DNA of 64,000 bases from Pedobacter rhizosphaerae (GTDB taxonomy: Bacteria; Bacteroidota; Bacteroidia; Sphingobacteriales; Sphingobacteriaceae), in assembly GCF_900111155.1 (NCBI RefSeq), contig NZ_FOGG01000002.1, positions 32,026 to 96,025 on the forward strand, in the 5' to 3' direction. The position numbers and the translations under genes are program-made. Each line of letters opens with the position of its first letter. Position 1 is the stretch's first letter. This document shows positions 26,965 through 35,284 of this stretch, one piece after another. Under the pieces are notes generated by a model, which saw only the letters and a list, made by a program, of their open reading frames with translations, was not told the DNA's origin and made no database searches.

Positions 26965-28192
26965 AGAATTAATTGAACATATAACCGAACAACTCCAAAG
27001 CCATGAGGAAGCTTATGCTGAAGGGGCCTGGGAACGCTTTTCTGAAAAAAAGAAAAGACGGGGGATTGTTTATTGGCCAATGTGGGCTGCCGCTATTGTC
27101 GTGTTGATAGCAGGGGCATTATTTTTTACCATTCAGAAAAGTACAGACACTACCGATATTGCAAATATTCAGCCTAAAGCCTTTTCAGAGGGTGAAGCCG
27201 AACAGAAGGGTACCACGGATGCAGAAGCAAATATTAATCAAAATATTAGTCCAGAACTACACACACAGAAAAGATCAAATCAATTACAAATTCCGGTTAA
27301 GGGCGACAATAAAGCACCATATAACACTCCTCTAGCACAAAACGAAGCAAGGGATCAATTGGCGGTTAATGGAGAAAATCCTCCGATGTTAATCTTAAAC
27401 ACCAATCAGTTAGCAGGACAGCTTTATAATCCAACAATCACTTCTGCAAGTAACAGCCGTCTTTTTGAATTAGCTGGAGCAAAAGAAAAGCCTAAACCGA
27501 GTAAAATGACTTTCGAGGATTTATTAGCTCAAGATAGTAAGGCTAATCAATTTGCTGCGCATACCAAAAACAATCAGGATTCTAAATGGCAACCTGGTGT
27601 GTATGTAGCACCTTCTATGGGTAATGACAATAAGCTGAACATGAATTATGGCTTTTCTTTGTCTTATGCCATTGCAAACAAAGTTTCTATCAGTTCGGGT
27701 GTATCCTATTCCAGTATAAGCAGCAAAGAAGTGCTGGGAGCAGATGTACCACAAACTTTATCAGGAAGAAACCTCGAATCTGTAAATGCCAGAGTAGAGG
27801 GTATAAATGTGCCTTTGGAGTTGAAATATAACATCAGCGATAAGATATATACTGGAATTGGGGTTTCAGCACTTGCAGTTACCAATAACCGCCAGGAGAA
27901 TACCTATATCAGCAATCAGGTTCAAAATGCTGCTGCACTAAACTCGGCAACCGGTTCGTATGATGCCAAAACCCTAATTGTAGCCGAAAGGAAGGTTGAA
28001 CCGCAACCAGAAGCTACTATCGATCCTGATCGTTATATTGGTTTTTATAACTTCTCTTTTGGATACAAACAGAAATTATCACGTAAGAAAAATATCGCCA
28101 TTGAGCCTTTCTTGAGGGTGCCGATGAAAACCTTTTCAAAAGAAAATCTAAACCTTACCAATGGTGGTTTAAGGATTAAAGTAGACTTTTAA
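26957..28192 (+). CDS. membrane-anchored protein with barrel-like C-terminus; candidate partner of the sigma factor
   Basis: A 411-residue protein. The N-terminal ~36 residues are charged and cytoplasmic by prediction (MDKELIEHITEQL...), then comes one membrane helix (about 42-58, MWAAAIVVLIAGALFF). A low-complexity, Asn/Gln-rich periplasmic stretch (about 60-205) leads to about 200 residues with outer-membrane barrel-like strands: WQPGVYVAPSMG, YGFSLSYAIANKVSISSGVSYSS, ending LRIKVDF. The short N-terminus is where an anti-sigma peptide would sit, but no known anti-sigma domain is visible. It overlaps the ECF gene by 8 nt. Confidence 0.78.
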   Translation: MDKELIEHITEQLQSHEEAYAEGAWERFSEKKKRRGIVYWPMWAAAIVVLIAGALFFTIQKSTDTTDIANIQPKAFSEGEAEQKGTTDAEANINQNISPELHTQKRSNQLQIPVKGDNKAPYNTPLAQNEARDQLAVNGENPPMLILNTNQLAGQLYNPTITSASNSRLFELAGAKEKPKPSKMTFEDLLAQDSKANQFAAHTKNNQDSKWQPGVYVAPSMGNDNKLNMNYGFSLSYAIANKVSISSGVSYSSISSKEVLGADVPQTLSGRNLESVNARVEGINVPLELKYNISDKIYTGIGVSALAVTNNRQENTYISNQVQNAAALNSATGSYDAKTLIVAERKVEPQPEATIDPDRYIGFYNFSFGYKQKLSRKKNIAIEPFLRVPMKTFSKENLNLTNGGLRIKVDF

Positions 28193-28240
28193 AATTTGAG
28201 TGAATTTCATTACATTTGAGTATCATCAACTCGAAATAGT

Positions 28241-28504
28241 ATGAAACCTTATCCAACAGAAGAAGAGCTTCCCCCTATTTCATCCCTAAACGAAATTGAT
28301 TTTTCAGCGATCTATAGCTACGCAGATTACATGCGGTTTGCTTTTGAAGAACGTTTGGAAATTATCAAAGGCCATATCTTTACCACGAGCGCTCCGGCTA
28401 GAGTTCATCAGGAGGTATTTGGCGTTATTTTCTATCAGTTATACGATTTACTTAAGAAAAAACCAAACCCGATAGATTGTATGAGAACTTTGCTAAGCGT
28501 TTAG
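28241..28504 (+). pseudogene. 5' fragment of a Uma2 (DUF820) family nuclease gene
   Basis: The 87 codons match the N-terminal third of Uma2 proteins: YSYADYMRFAFEERLEIIKGHIFTTSAPARVHQEVFG and FYQLYDLLKKKPN. After KKPN the reading turns into unrelated residues (PIDCMRTLLSV) and stops; the remaining ~100 residues with the PD-(D/E)XK core are absent in every frame before the terminator. A deletion remnant is most likely. Expression of an inert fragment is possible. Confidence 0.75.
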
Positions 28505-28530
28505 TCTCATAACTCTCAACCTATAGCATA

Positions 28531-28565
28531 AAAAAACCAGCATCTTAAAAAGTGCTGGCTTTTTC
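28531..28565. terminator. bidirectional terminator
   Basis: AAAAAACCAGCA pairs with TGCTGGCTTTTT across an AT-rich loop, with A/T runs on both sides. It serves the Uma2 fragment and the convergent isomerase gene. Confidence 0.82.
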
Positions 28566-28580
28566 TAATTTATTTAATGC

Positions 28581-29087
28581 TTAGTGTCCTGAATGACCAT
28601 CTACGCCATGTGCGTGACCATGAGAAAGCTCATCCTGAGTCGCTTCACGAACGTTTAAGATTACACCGCTGAATAAAAGGTTTTTTCCAGCCATTGGGTG
28701 ATTTAAATCTACGGCAACAGTTTCATCATGAACAGCAGTTACGCCAGCTCTGAATTGATTGCCATTGTTATCTTGAAGTGGAATAACATCACCAACATTA
28801 GGAACTTCTCCACCTGCTTCTGTAAACATGGTTTTAGGTAGATCTGCAAAAGCTCCCGGATCAATTTCTCCGTAACCATCAGCAGCAGAAAGTTCAAAAC
28901 TATATTCGTCGCCAGTTTTTAAACCGGTTAAATGCTCTTCAAATTTTGGCAACATCATGCCAACGCCATATAAGAATACTAAAGGATTTTGCTCATCAGC
29001 TTTCTCTACGAAAACCTGTTGTCCTTCTTCGTTTGTAGTATGCAATTCGTAAGTTAACGCCACTACTGAGTTTGGTGAAATATTCAT
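28581..29087 (-). CDS. SlyD-type FKBP peptidyl-prolyl isomerase
   Basis: A 168-residue cytoplasmic chaperone and prolyl isomerase. The FKBP halves flank the insert-in-flap domain (about 70-130), including NHPMAGKNLLFSGVILNVREAT as in SlyD. The C-terminal tail (about 155-168) is His-rich (HGHAHGVDGHSGH), a metal-binding feature linked to nickel handling in other species. The 3' end faces the bidirectional terminator, and the thioredoxin-domain gene lies 10 nt upstream, so the two form an operon. Confidence 0.93.
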   Translation of the reverse strand: MNISPNSVVALTYELHTTNEEGQQVFVEKADEQNPLVFLYGVGMMLPKFEEHLTGLKTGDEYSFELSAADGYGEIDPGAFADLPKTMFTEAGGEVPNVGDVIPLQDNNGNQFRAGVTAVHDETVAVDLNHPMAGKNLLFSGVILNVREATQDELSHGHAHGVDGHSGH

Positions 29088-29097
29088 TTAATTTTTT

Positions 29098-31107
29098 TTA
29101 GTGTAAATACTCTAATGCTTCCTCAACAGTGTTAACCGGCAACTGGCATACTTTATTTCGGCAAATATAAACTTTTGTTTCATTGCTTTGCTTACCTTTT
29201 AACAGCGGGAGGTTACTTTTTGTTCCGCCAAGTGTAATTTTGTTAGGAATATAATGTTTATTTAATGCCTGTTTAATCGCATCGGCTTCCAATCCTGTAA
29301 TGGCAATCTCGTTAATTCCCTGAACATCATTGAGTAACTGAATAGCCCAATTGGAATAGGCAGAGCCATAAGTTTTAATTTTAGCCTCCACTCCTGCCAA
29401 CATGGCATCAGCCTTTTCAATATAAGCATCCTCATCAAATAACAGTCCCAGGCGCTTCAAATTTTGGGCCATCACGGAATTCGATGCAGGAATTACATTA
29501 TCCATCACTTCATGTTTGCGTGCAATAAGGCTTTCACTTGTTGCAGAGGTATAAAATAACATAGGCGAATCTGCGTCGGTAAAATGAGCCAATACGTAAT
29601 CGCTGAATTGCTTGGCCTCATTCAGCCAGTTTTCATCAAAATCGATTTCATAAAGTGATGACAATGCCTCAATTAAAAACGCATAATCATCCAGAAAGGC
29701 AGTAATAGAAGCTTTTCCATTTTTATAATTCCGATACAAACCACCATCTTCAGCTTTCATATTTTGAAGAATGAATCGTGCTGATTTTACTGCCCGATCG
29801 TAATAGCTCCGGTCGTTAAGAATGCTTGCTGCATCAACCAATGCTTTAATCATCATGGCATTCCATGCAGTTAAGCATTTATCATCTAAACCTGGTCTAA
29901 TCCTTTTATTTCTTACTTTTAGCAGCTTGCTATCCGCTTCATTTACTTTAAGATAAAGGGTTTCTAAATCAATGTCATACTTCACAAACAGATCTTCATC
30001 GGCCAAGGTTCTTCTTAGAATATTAGTTTGCTCTTCTTCCCAATTCCCCTCTTCTGTAACATTGTAATAATCAGCCAACAATGCTGCATCCTCTCCTACA
30101 ATTTCATCAAACTGCATTTTATCCCACACATAAAATTTTCCTTCCACCCCTTCGCTATCTGCATCTAAAGCCGAATAGAAAAGACCCTCTGGAGAAGTCA
30201 TTTCATTAAATACCCAATTAATTGATTCTTGAGCAATGTGTTGGAAAGAATCGAATTTAGTGCATTGGTAAGCCTCCAGATAAAGGCTAATTAATTGGGC
30301 ATTATCGTACAGCATTTTCTCAAAATGGGGAACATGCCATTTATCATCTACTGAATAACGGGCAAAACCTCCTCCAATCTGATCGTAAATTCCTCCCTTA
30401 CTCATTTCTTCTAAAGTATGACAAACGGCGGTGAAAACAGATTCATCATCCTTTAAAAAGCCATATCTCAACAAAAACGACCAATTATTAGGAAGCGGAA
30501 ATTTAGGTGCCCGATTATAACCACCGAAACCAATATCAAAATGCCTTTTCCAAGGCTCAATAATCGCTTTAAGATGATCATCGGTATACCCTTCAACGGC
30601 TAGAGCAGGAATGATTTTCTCGCTTTCTACAATGCCTGAAGTTAATCGTTCTGCATATTGAATAGCTTTATCAGGTTCATTTGCCCATAAACCCGCTACA
30701 TTTTCTAAAATATTGATCCAATCGCTCTTTCTGAAATACGTTCCACCATAAATGGGGCGCTGATCGGGCAAACAGATGCAATTTAATGGCCAGCCACCAC
30801 TGCCGGTCATTAGCTGGATGGCATACATGTAAATTTGATCGATATCTGGTCGTTCCTCCCGATCTACTTTAATACAGACATAATGCTGATTCATCACCTC
30901 AGCCACTTCATGATTTTCAAAGCTTTCGCGTTCCATTACATGGCACCAGTGACAGGCAGAATAGCCTATACTCACCAAAATAAGCTTGTTTTCGGCTTTG
31001 GCTTTTGCTAGTGCTTCTGGCCCCCATTCGTACCAGTTTACCGGATTGTAGGCATGTTGTAAAAGATAGGGCGATGAGGCTTTGATAAGGTTGTTGGGCT
31101 CTGACAT
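29098..31107 (-). CDS. thioredoxin-domain protein, YyaL / SSP411 family (DUF255)
   Basis: A 669-residue cytoplasmic protein. The N-terminal thioredoxin-like domain (about 1-165) carries CHWC at 52-55 within [18 protein letters not shown]; the rest is an (alpha/alpha)6-toroid resembling N-acyl-glucosamine 2-epimerases, with [18 protein letters not shown] in the middle. The molecular role is unknown in bacteria; a redox or sugar-related role is only suggested by fold. First gene of a two-gene operon with the SlyD-type isomerase. Confidence 0.92.
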   Translation of the reverse strand: MSEPNNLIKASSPYLLQHAYNPVNWYEWGPEALAKAKAENKLILVSIGYSACHWCHVMERESFENHEVAEVMNQHYVCIKVDREERPDIDQIYMYAIQLMTGSGGWPLNCICLPDQRPIYGGTYFRKSDWINILENVAGLWANEPDKAIQYAERLTSGIVESEKIIPALAVEGYTDDHLKAIIEPWKRHFDIGFGGYNRAPKFPLPNNWSFLLRYGFLKDDESVFTAVCHTLEEMSKGGIYDQIGGGFARYSVDDKWHVPHFEKMLYDNAQLISLYLEAYQCTKFDSFQHIAQESINWVFNEMTSPEGLFYSALDADSEGVEGKFYVWDKMQFDEIVGEDAALLADYYNVTEEGNWEEEQTNILRRTLADEDLFVKYDIDLETLYLKVNEADSKLLKVRNKRIRPGLDDKCLTAWNAMMIKALVDAASILNDRSYYDRAVKSARFILQNMKAEDGGLYRNYKNGKASITAFLDDYAFLIEALSSLYEIDFDENWLNEAKQFSDYVLAHFTDADSPMLFYTSATSESLIARKHEVMDNVIPASNSVMAQNLKRLGLLFDEDAYIEKADAMLAGVEAKIKTYGSAYSNWAIQLLNDVQGINEIAITGLEADAIKQALNKHYIPNKITLGGTKSNLPLLKGKQSNETKVYICRNKVCQLPVNTVEEALEYLH

Positions 31108-31225
31108 AATTATTATCTTATTATTAGCAAAGGAGCTATTGAAGCGGTAAATCTATTAATAATCTACCAACCTATTTCTATTTAGTTTTTGTTTTTATAC
31201 TTTAGTTAAAAATCTATTTTTTCCG

Positions 31226-32215
31226 ATGGAATTAGTCACCAATGAATTATTTCTTTCCATAAAAGAGATCATAAACCAATCTCGACTGCGGGTATTTCGT
31301 GCAGCAAATTCTGCTTTAATAGAATCTTATTGGCAAATTGGAAAGCTAATTATAGAAGACGAGCAGCAGGGAAAATTAAGAGCAGATTATGGAAAATCTA
31401 CCTTGAGAAGTTTGTCTGCAGCCTTGACACTCGAATTTGGTAAAGGATTTGATGAAAGTAATCTTCGAAATATAAGAAGTTTCTACAAGTCATTTCCAAT
31501 TCGTGACGCATTGCGTCACGAATTGAGTTGGACGCATTATCGATTATTGTCGCGCTTAGACGCTGAAGAAAAAAGAAGTTTTTATATTCATGAATCCATT
31601 GCAGCAAATTGGAATAGCAGAGAGCTACAGCGCCAAATCAATTCTCTATCTTATGAGCGCTCAATGAAGGAGCCAAAGAAATCTCCCCTTCTTCCTAATA
31701 TCCAGGATTATATCAAAGATCCTTACATTTTCGAGTTCTTAGGATTAAATCCCAATCAAAAAACTTCAGAGAAAAACCTGGAGTCTGCCATAATTAATCA
31801 CCTTCAAAAATTTCTACTGGAATTTGGGAAGGGCTTTGCTTTTGTAGCGCGTCAACAACACATTGTAACCGACACATCCGACTTTTTTATAGATTTAGTA
31901 TTCTATAATTATATCCTGAAATGCTTTGTCATCATCGATCTAAAAACCACAAGTTTAAATCATCAGGACATTGGTCAAATAGATATGTATGTAAGGATGT
32001 ATGATGATTTAAAAAGAAACGAAGGCGACAACCCAACAATTGGTTTGCTCCTTTGTACAGAAAAAGACGAAACGATAGTGAAATATTCTGTATTAAGCGA
32101 TAAAAATCAGTTATTCGCCAGCAAATATTTATTGTATTTACCCAAAGAAGAAGATTTAAAGGCCATTATAGAACAAGACAGACAACGCTTTGAACTAGAC
32201 AATTTAGAACCATGA
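31226..32215 (+). CDS. YhcG-type PD-(D/E)XK nuclease (DUF1016)
   Basis: A 329-residue protein with the DUF1016 N-terminal helical domain (about 10-150; ELSWTHYRLLSRL) and a C-terminal nuclease domain (about 165-320). DFFIDLVFYNYILKCFVIIDLKT holds the Asp and D-L-K parts of the PD-(D/E)XK core, with Asp where Glu is usual, and GQIDMYVRMYDD follows. Family members accompany restriction or other defence genes, but here it is an orphan. A perfect 29-nt palindrome interrupts its coding sequence at 31497-31525 without breaking the frame. The stop overlaps the next start by 4 nt (ATGA). Confidence 0.9.
   Translation: MELVTNELFLSIKEIINQSRLRVFRAANSALIESYWQIGKLIIEDEQQGKLRADYGKSTLRSLSAALTLEFGKGFDESNLRNIRSFYKSFPIRDALRHELSWTHYRLLSRLDAEEKRSFYIHESIAANWNSRELQRQINSLSYERSMKEPKKSPLLPNIQDYIKDPYIFEFLGLNPNQKTSEKNLESAIINHLQKFLLEFGKGFAFVARQQHIVTDTSDFFIDLVFYNYILKCFVIIDLKTTSLNHQDIGQIDMYVRMYDDLKRNEGDNPTIGLLLCTEKDETIVKYSVLSDKNQLFASKYLLYLPKEEDLKAIIEQDRQRFELDNLEP
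31497..31525. repeat. perfect 29-nt palindrome inside the YhcG gene
   Basis: Arms 31497-31510 (CAATTCGTGACGCA) and 31512-31525 are exact inverse complements around one T. It encodes IRDALRHEL on the plus strand, and the minus strand reads almost the same peptide (IRDAMRHEL). It sits between conserved YhcG blocks (SFYKSFP and ELSWTHYR), where homologues vary. Confidence 0.9.
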
Positions 32216-33309
32216 AAATTACCCATACCGAGATTTACCGCTTCAGCATTCCAATGGAGCCTTTTGTAATTGCAACAGGAACCATGCATTTTGCCCAAAA
32301 TGTACTGATTAGAATATTTACAGATGCTGGCATTCATGGGGTTGGGGAATGCTCTGCCTTTCCGATGATCGTTGGCGAAACACAGGAAACCTGCATAGCC
32401 ATGGCTAAGGATTTTGCCGCAATTTTAAAGGGTAAGAATCCGTTGGAAATTCCGGAACGGATGAATGATCTTTTGGGCTATGCAGACCATAACACCACCA
32501 TAAAAAGCGCCTTTGATATGGCTTTGTTTGATATTGCTGCTAAACATGCTAAACTTCCTCTATACAAGTTTTTAGGTGGGCAAAAACGAACCATCGAAAC
32601 CGATATGACCATTGGGATTGATACACCTGAAGGGATGGCGCAAACTGCACTCAAGTATAAAAGTCAGGGTTGTAGGATTCTTAAAATCAAGCTTGGAAAA
32701 AAAGTTCATGATGATATCGAGCGTGTAAAACAGATCAGAGCTGCTGTTGGGCCGGATTTTACCTTACGTTTGGATGCAAATCAAGGCTGGAATTTTGATG
32801 AGGCACTTTTCGCTTTAGGGGAACTAGAGCAATATAACATCGAATTCTGTGAGCAGCCCATGAGAACCTGGTATGATGACAAGCTACCCGAGCTGAATGT
32901 AAACTCTCCTATTAAGCTCATGGCTGATGAAAGTTGTTACAATCATCACGATGCCCGTAAATTAATTAACAGTCAGGCTACTACCTATCTCAATATTAAA
33001 TTTTCTAAGTCTGGCGGGATATTGGAAGCACAGAAAATACACGAAGAAGCACTCCAAACCGGTGTTAAATGTATGATTGGCAGCATGCTGGAAAGCAGGC
33101 TTGCCTTAACGGCTAATCTACATTTTGCACTGGCCAGCCCTAATGTAGAGTTCTTTGACCTGGATACCGCGCTGCTAGGACACCTGGTAGATCCTGTAGT
33201 TGGTGGCTTAACCTACAATGGCTATTTTTTAGATGTTCCTGATGAAATTGGTATTGGAGCAGAGGCTGATGAGTTTTTCTTAGAGAAATGTGAGGGCTGG
33301 GTGGTTTAG
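32212..33309 (+). CDS. dipeptide epimerase (enolase superfamily, Ala-Glu epimerase type)
   Basis: Epimerises the C-terminal residue of dipeptides, typically L-Ala-D-Glu to L-Ala-L-Glu during murein recycling. The 365 residues have an N-terminal capping domain and a TIM barrel with the muconate-lactonizing-type residues K158/K160 (LKIKLG), D188 (LDANQGW), E214 (CEQP), D239 (ADES) and K263 (NIKFSKSGG); the spacing follows B. subtilis Ala-Glu epimerase. MIGSMLESRL is the 8th-strand block. It overlaps the YhcG nuclease by 4 nt and ends in the heptad array. Other dipeptides are possible. Confidence 0.9.
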   Translation: MKITHTEIYRFSIPMEPFVIATGTMHFAQNVLIRIFTDAGIHGVGECSAFPMIVGETQETCIAMAKDFAAILKGKNPLEIPERMNDLLGYADHNTTIKSAFDMALFDIAAKHAKLPLYKFLGGQKRTIETDMTIGIDTPEGMAQTALKYKSQGCRILKIKLGKKVHDDIERVKQIRAAVGPDFTLRLDANQGWNFDEALFALGELEQYNIEFCEQPMRTWYDDKLPELNVNSPIKLMADESCYNHHDARKLINSQATTYLNIKFSKSGGILEAQKIHEEALQTGVKCMIGSMLESRLALTANLHFALASPNVEFFDLDTALLGHLVDPVVGGLTYNGYFLDVPDEIGIGAEADEFFLEKCEGWVV

Positions 33310-33571
33310 GGGGGTAACTGGTGAGGTGGCTAGTTGGTGAGCTGTCTAATTGCTTAATTGTTGAACTGTTTAATTGTTGATTTGCTAAACTGCCAACTGA
33401 AAACTGTTAACTGGTGAGGGTTAGTTGCTGAGCTGCTAATTGTTTAACTGCTTAACTGGAGATTGCTAATTGAAAACTGCTAACTGAAAACTGAAGGTGC
33501 TGAGCTGTCTAACTGCTTAATTGTTGAACTGTTTAACTGGAAATTGCTAACTGAAAACTGTTAACTGATGA
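33304..33571. repeat. degenerate 7-8-bp array (CTGNNAA / GGTGAGG words), copy 1
   Basis: Words such as CTGCCAA, CTGAAAA, CTGTTAA, CTGGTGA and TTGCTTAA, TTGTTGAA follow without gaps between two convergent genes, filling the whole 265-bp gap. The same vocabulary appears inverted at 36484-36690 and direct at 60905-61157. Confidence 0.9.
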
Positions 33572-33574
33572 GAC

Positions 33575-34462
33575 CTATCTAACCAGCATGTTATCGAGTG
33601 CCAGACTATCCCCGTTAAACGCGTTGAAATCTACTACATGACCAATACCATTGATTTTGGCTTTATCTGAGTGTTGCCAGAATTTCCATCTACTTTTGTC
33701 TAATTTTAACCTGGGCTGATAATAATGTGCCACCCACAGTGGATAGTCATCGAAATGGCCGTCTAAATAGTCTTCATGGAACTTTAATCCGGTATAGATA
33801 ATTGGACGTACCTTGGTTTTCATTTCTACATAGTTGAGAAAGTCTGAAAGTTCTGCACGCATTTTTAACGGAGATACCCCATCTAACGATTCGATATCGA
33901 CCACCGGAGGTAAATCTCCTTTTTCGATATTAACCACCTGAAGAAAAAATTTGGCTTGAGATTTCCCGTCTTTTTTAGGTCGGAAAAAGTGATAGGCACC
34001 ACAGAGAATCCCCACCTTTGGTGCCTCCCTCCAGTTACGCTGAAAATAAGGATCGACCAACAAGAGGCCTTCTGTAGCTTTAATAAAGGCAAAGCGAATG
34101 CTCACCTCATCCTCCTTCATCGTTTTTACCTTTGCCCAATTAATCTTTCCTTGATAATAAGAAACATCTATACCGTGTATGGTATACTTTTTAGGAATCT
34201 TAATATTGAAACTCTCATAGGTACGATAATTAGGATCTTGACCCCAATCTTTGATCCAACGCCAGGTACCTACAAAGCCTTTTAAAATGTAACCATAATA
34301 TAAGGGCGAGAGTAATACCAAAAGCACACCAATAATTGCCAGTTTCCATTCAATGGGAATAGATTTCGACTTCTTTTTACGTACAGCAGGCTTTCTGGAA
34401 ACAGGTTTTCTAACAGGAGTAGCAGGCTTTTTTACGGTAGGCTTTTTAGGAGCTGGTGGCAT
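33575..34462 (-). CDS. GH25 family lysozyme, membrane-anchored
   Basis: A muramidase-type fold that cleaves peptidoglycan glycan strands. From the ATG at 34462 (MPPAPKKPT) the 295 residues have a Lys/Pro-rich cytoplasmic start, one membrane helix (about 39-59) and a periplasmic GH25 barrel: GIDVSYYQGKINW with Asp about 99, KATEG, PPVVDIES (catalytic Asp/Glu pair) and WVAHYYQPRL. A longer GTG start (34498) is possible but adds residues not typical of the family. It lies just downstream of the toxin gene on the same strand. Confidence 0.9.
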   Translation of the reverse strand: MPPAPKKPTVKKPATPVRKPVSRKPAVRKKKSKSIPIEWKLAIIGVLLVLLSPLYYGYILKGFVGTWRWIKDWGQDPNYRTYESFNIKIPKKYTIHGIDVSYYQGKINWAKVKTMKEDEVSIRFAFIKATEGLLLVDPYFQRNWREAPKVGILCGAYHFFRPKKDGKSQAKFFLQVVNIEKGDLPPVVDIESLDGVSPLKMRAELSDFLNYVEMKTKVRPIIYTGLKFHEDYLDGHFDDYPLWVAHYYQPRLKLDKSRWKFWQHSDKAKINGIGHVVDFNAFNGDSLALDNMLVR

Positions 34463-34551
34463 ATGATTATTAAGACCGCTAAATTGGGCAAAATCCACTT
34501 AAATAAAAAAGGGAATCTTTTAAAATGGGTATTGACAGTTCTATCTACAAT

Positions 34552-34827
34552 TTATTTATCATAGTGAAATCGGCATTGAAGAACTGCACACTGCTGATCT
34601 TTACCTTTCATACCTGAAATTTGATAAAACAGCCTATGTTCGCCTTTAATTCTTCTAGACCAAAGACCTTTCAAATTATGTTTTAAGGCTTCTGGCTTCC
34701 CCATACCATGAAAGGGAGTTCTTTTAATCTCTTTTATTAAGCTTCTTATTTTTTTTTCTACTTCACCATCATTATCCATCCAGTATTCAAATTCTTCCCA
34801 GGCTTGTTCTGTAAAAACTATCTTCAT
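34552..34827 (-). CDS. yoeB: YoeB-type endoribonuclease toxin
   Basis: A 91-residue RelE-superfamily mRNA interferase that cuts mRNA in the ribosomal A site. Family blocks are present: FTEQAWEEFEYW, the GMGKPEALKHNLKGLWSRRIKGEHRLFYQI core (catalytic Glu, Arg and His region) and a C-terminal QCRFHYDK ending in the typical HY. Start ATG at 34827. The antitoxin gene ends 24 nt upstream. Confidence 0.93.
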   Translation of the reverse strand: MKIVFTEQAWEEFEYWMDNDGEVEKKIRSLIKEIKRTPFHGMGKPEALKHNLKGLWSRRIKGEHRLFYQISGMKGKDQQCAVLQCRFHYDK

Positions 34828-34851
34828 TATACCTATTTGCTAGAAGTAGGC

Positions 34852-35100
34852 TTAAAGAAATGACCTGATTTTACCTTGCTTCAAGCTCTCGATTGAATCT
34901 TCTAAACGTTTGCGGTTTGCTTTTGTGGATAGCAGATGAGCTGTTTCAATAAGTGCATTATATTCTTTAATAGATATTACAACAACGGCATCATCTTCAT
35001 TGTTATTTCTAGGAACAATTAGAACATCCTCAGTATTACTTACTTCATCAAAATAACTCTTCATATTTGTTCTTAGTGAAGAAATAGTAACTGCTTTCAT
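34852..35100 (-). CDS. yefM: YefM/Phd-type antitoxin
   Basis: An 82-residue antitoxin. The N-terminal DNA-binding Phd/YefM part ([33 protein letters not shown]) precedes the [18 protein letters not shown] linker and an acidic C-terminus that would wrap around the toxin. Promoter and operator lie directly upstream (35115-35144), with three NGTACA boxes spaced 12 bp, as in known yefM operators, so autorepression by the YefM-YoeB complex is expected. Confidence 0.94.
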   Translation of the reverse strand: MKAVTISSLRTNMKSYFDEVSNTEDVLIVPRNNNEDDAVVVISIKEYNALIETAHLLSTKANRKRLEDSIESLKQGKIRSFL

Positions 35101-35114
35101 GATTTAATTTTTTA

Positions 35115-35144
35115 AGTACAGTCAAATGTACAACAAAACGTACA
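35115..35144 (-). promoter_or_regulatory. yefM-yoeB operator and -7 promoter box
   Basis: On the given strand AGTACA (35115-35120), TGTACA (35127-35132) and CGTACA (35139-35144) are exactly 12 bp apart; TGTACA is the core hexamer of E. coli YefM operators. TACATTTG on the minus strand (35123-35130) matches TAnnTTTG and overlaps the central box, so binding would block RNA polymerase. Confidence 0.75.
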
Positions 35145-35284
35145 GATTTAAAAATTAGTCTGGAAAGATATGCTTAAAATCTTACCTCAAAAAAGCAGTT
35201 TCCTCCTGTCTGCTTATGATTTTGTATCGATATGCAGTGTATTGAAGCTTAAATATTCCTACTTTTGCAACTCTTCATCCAATC

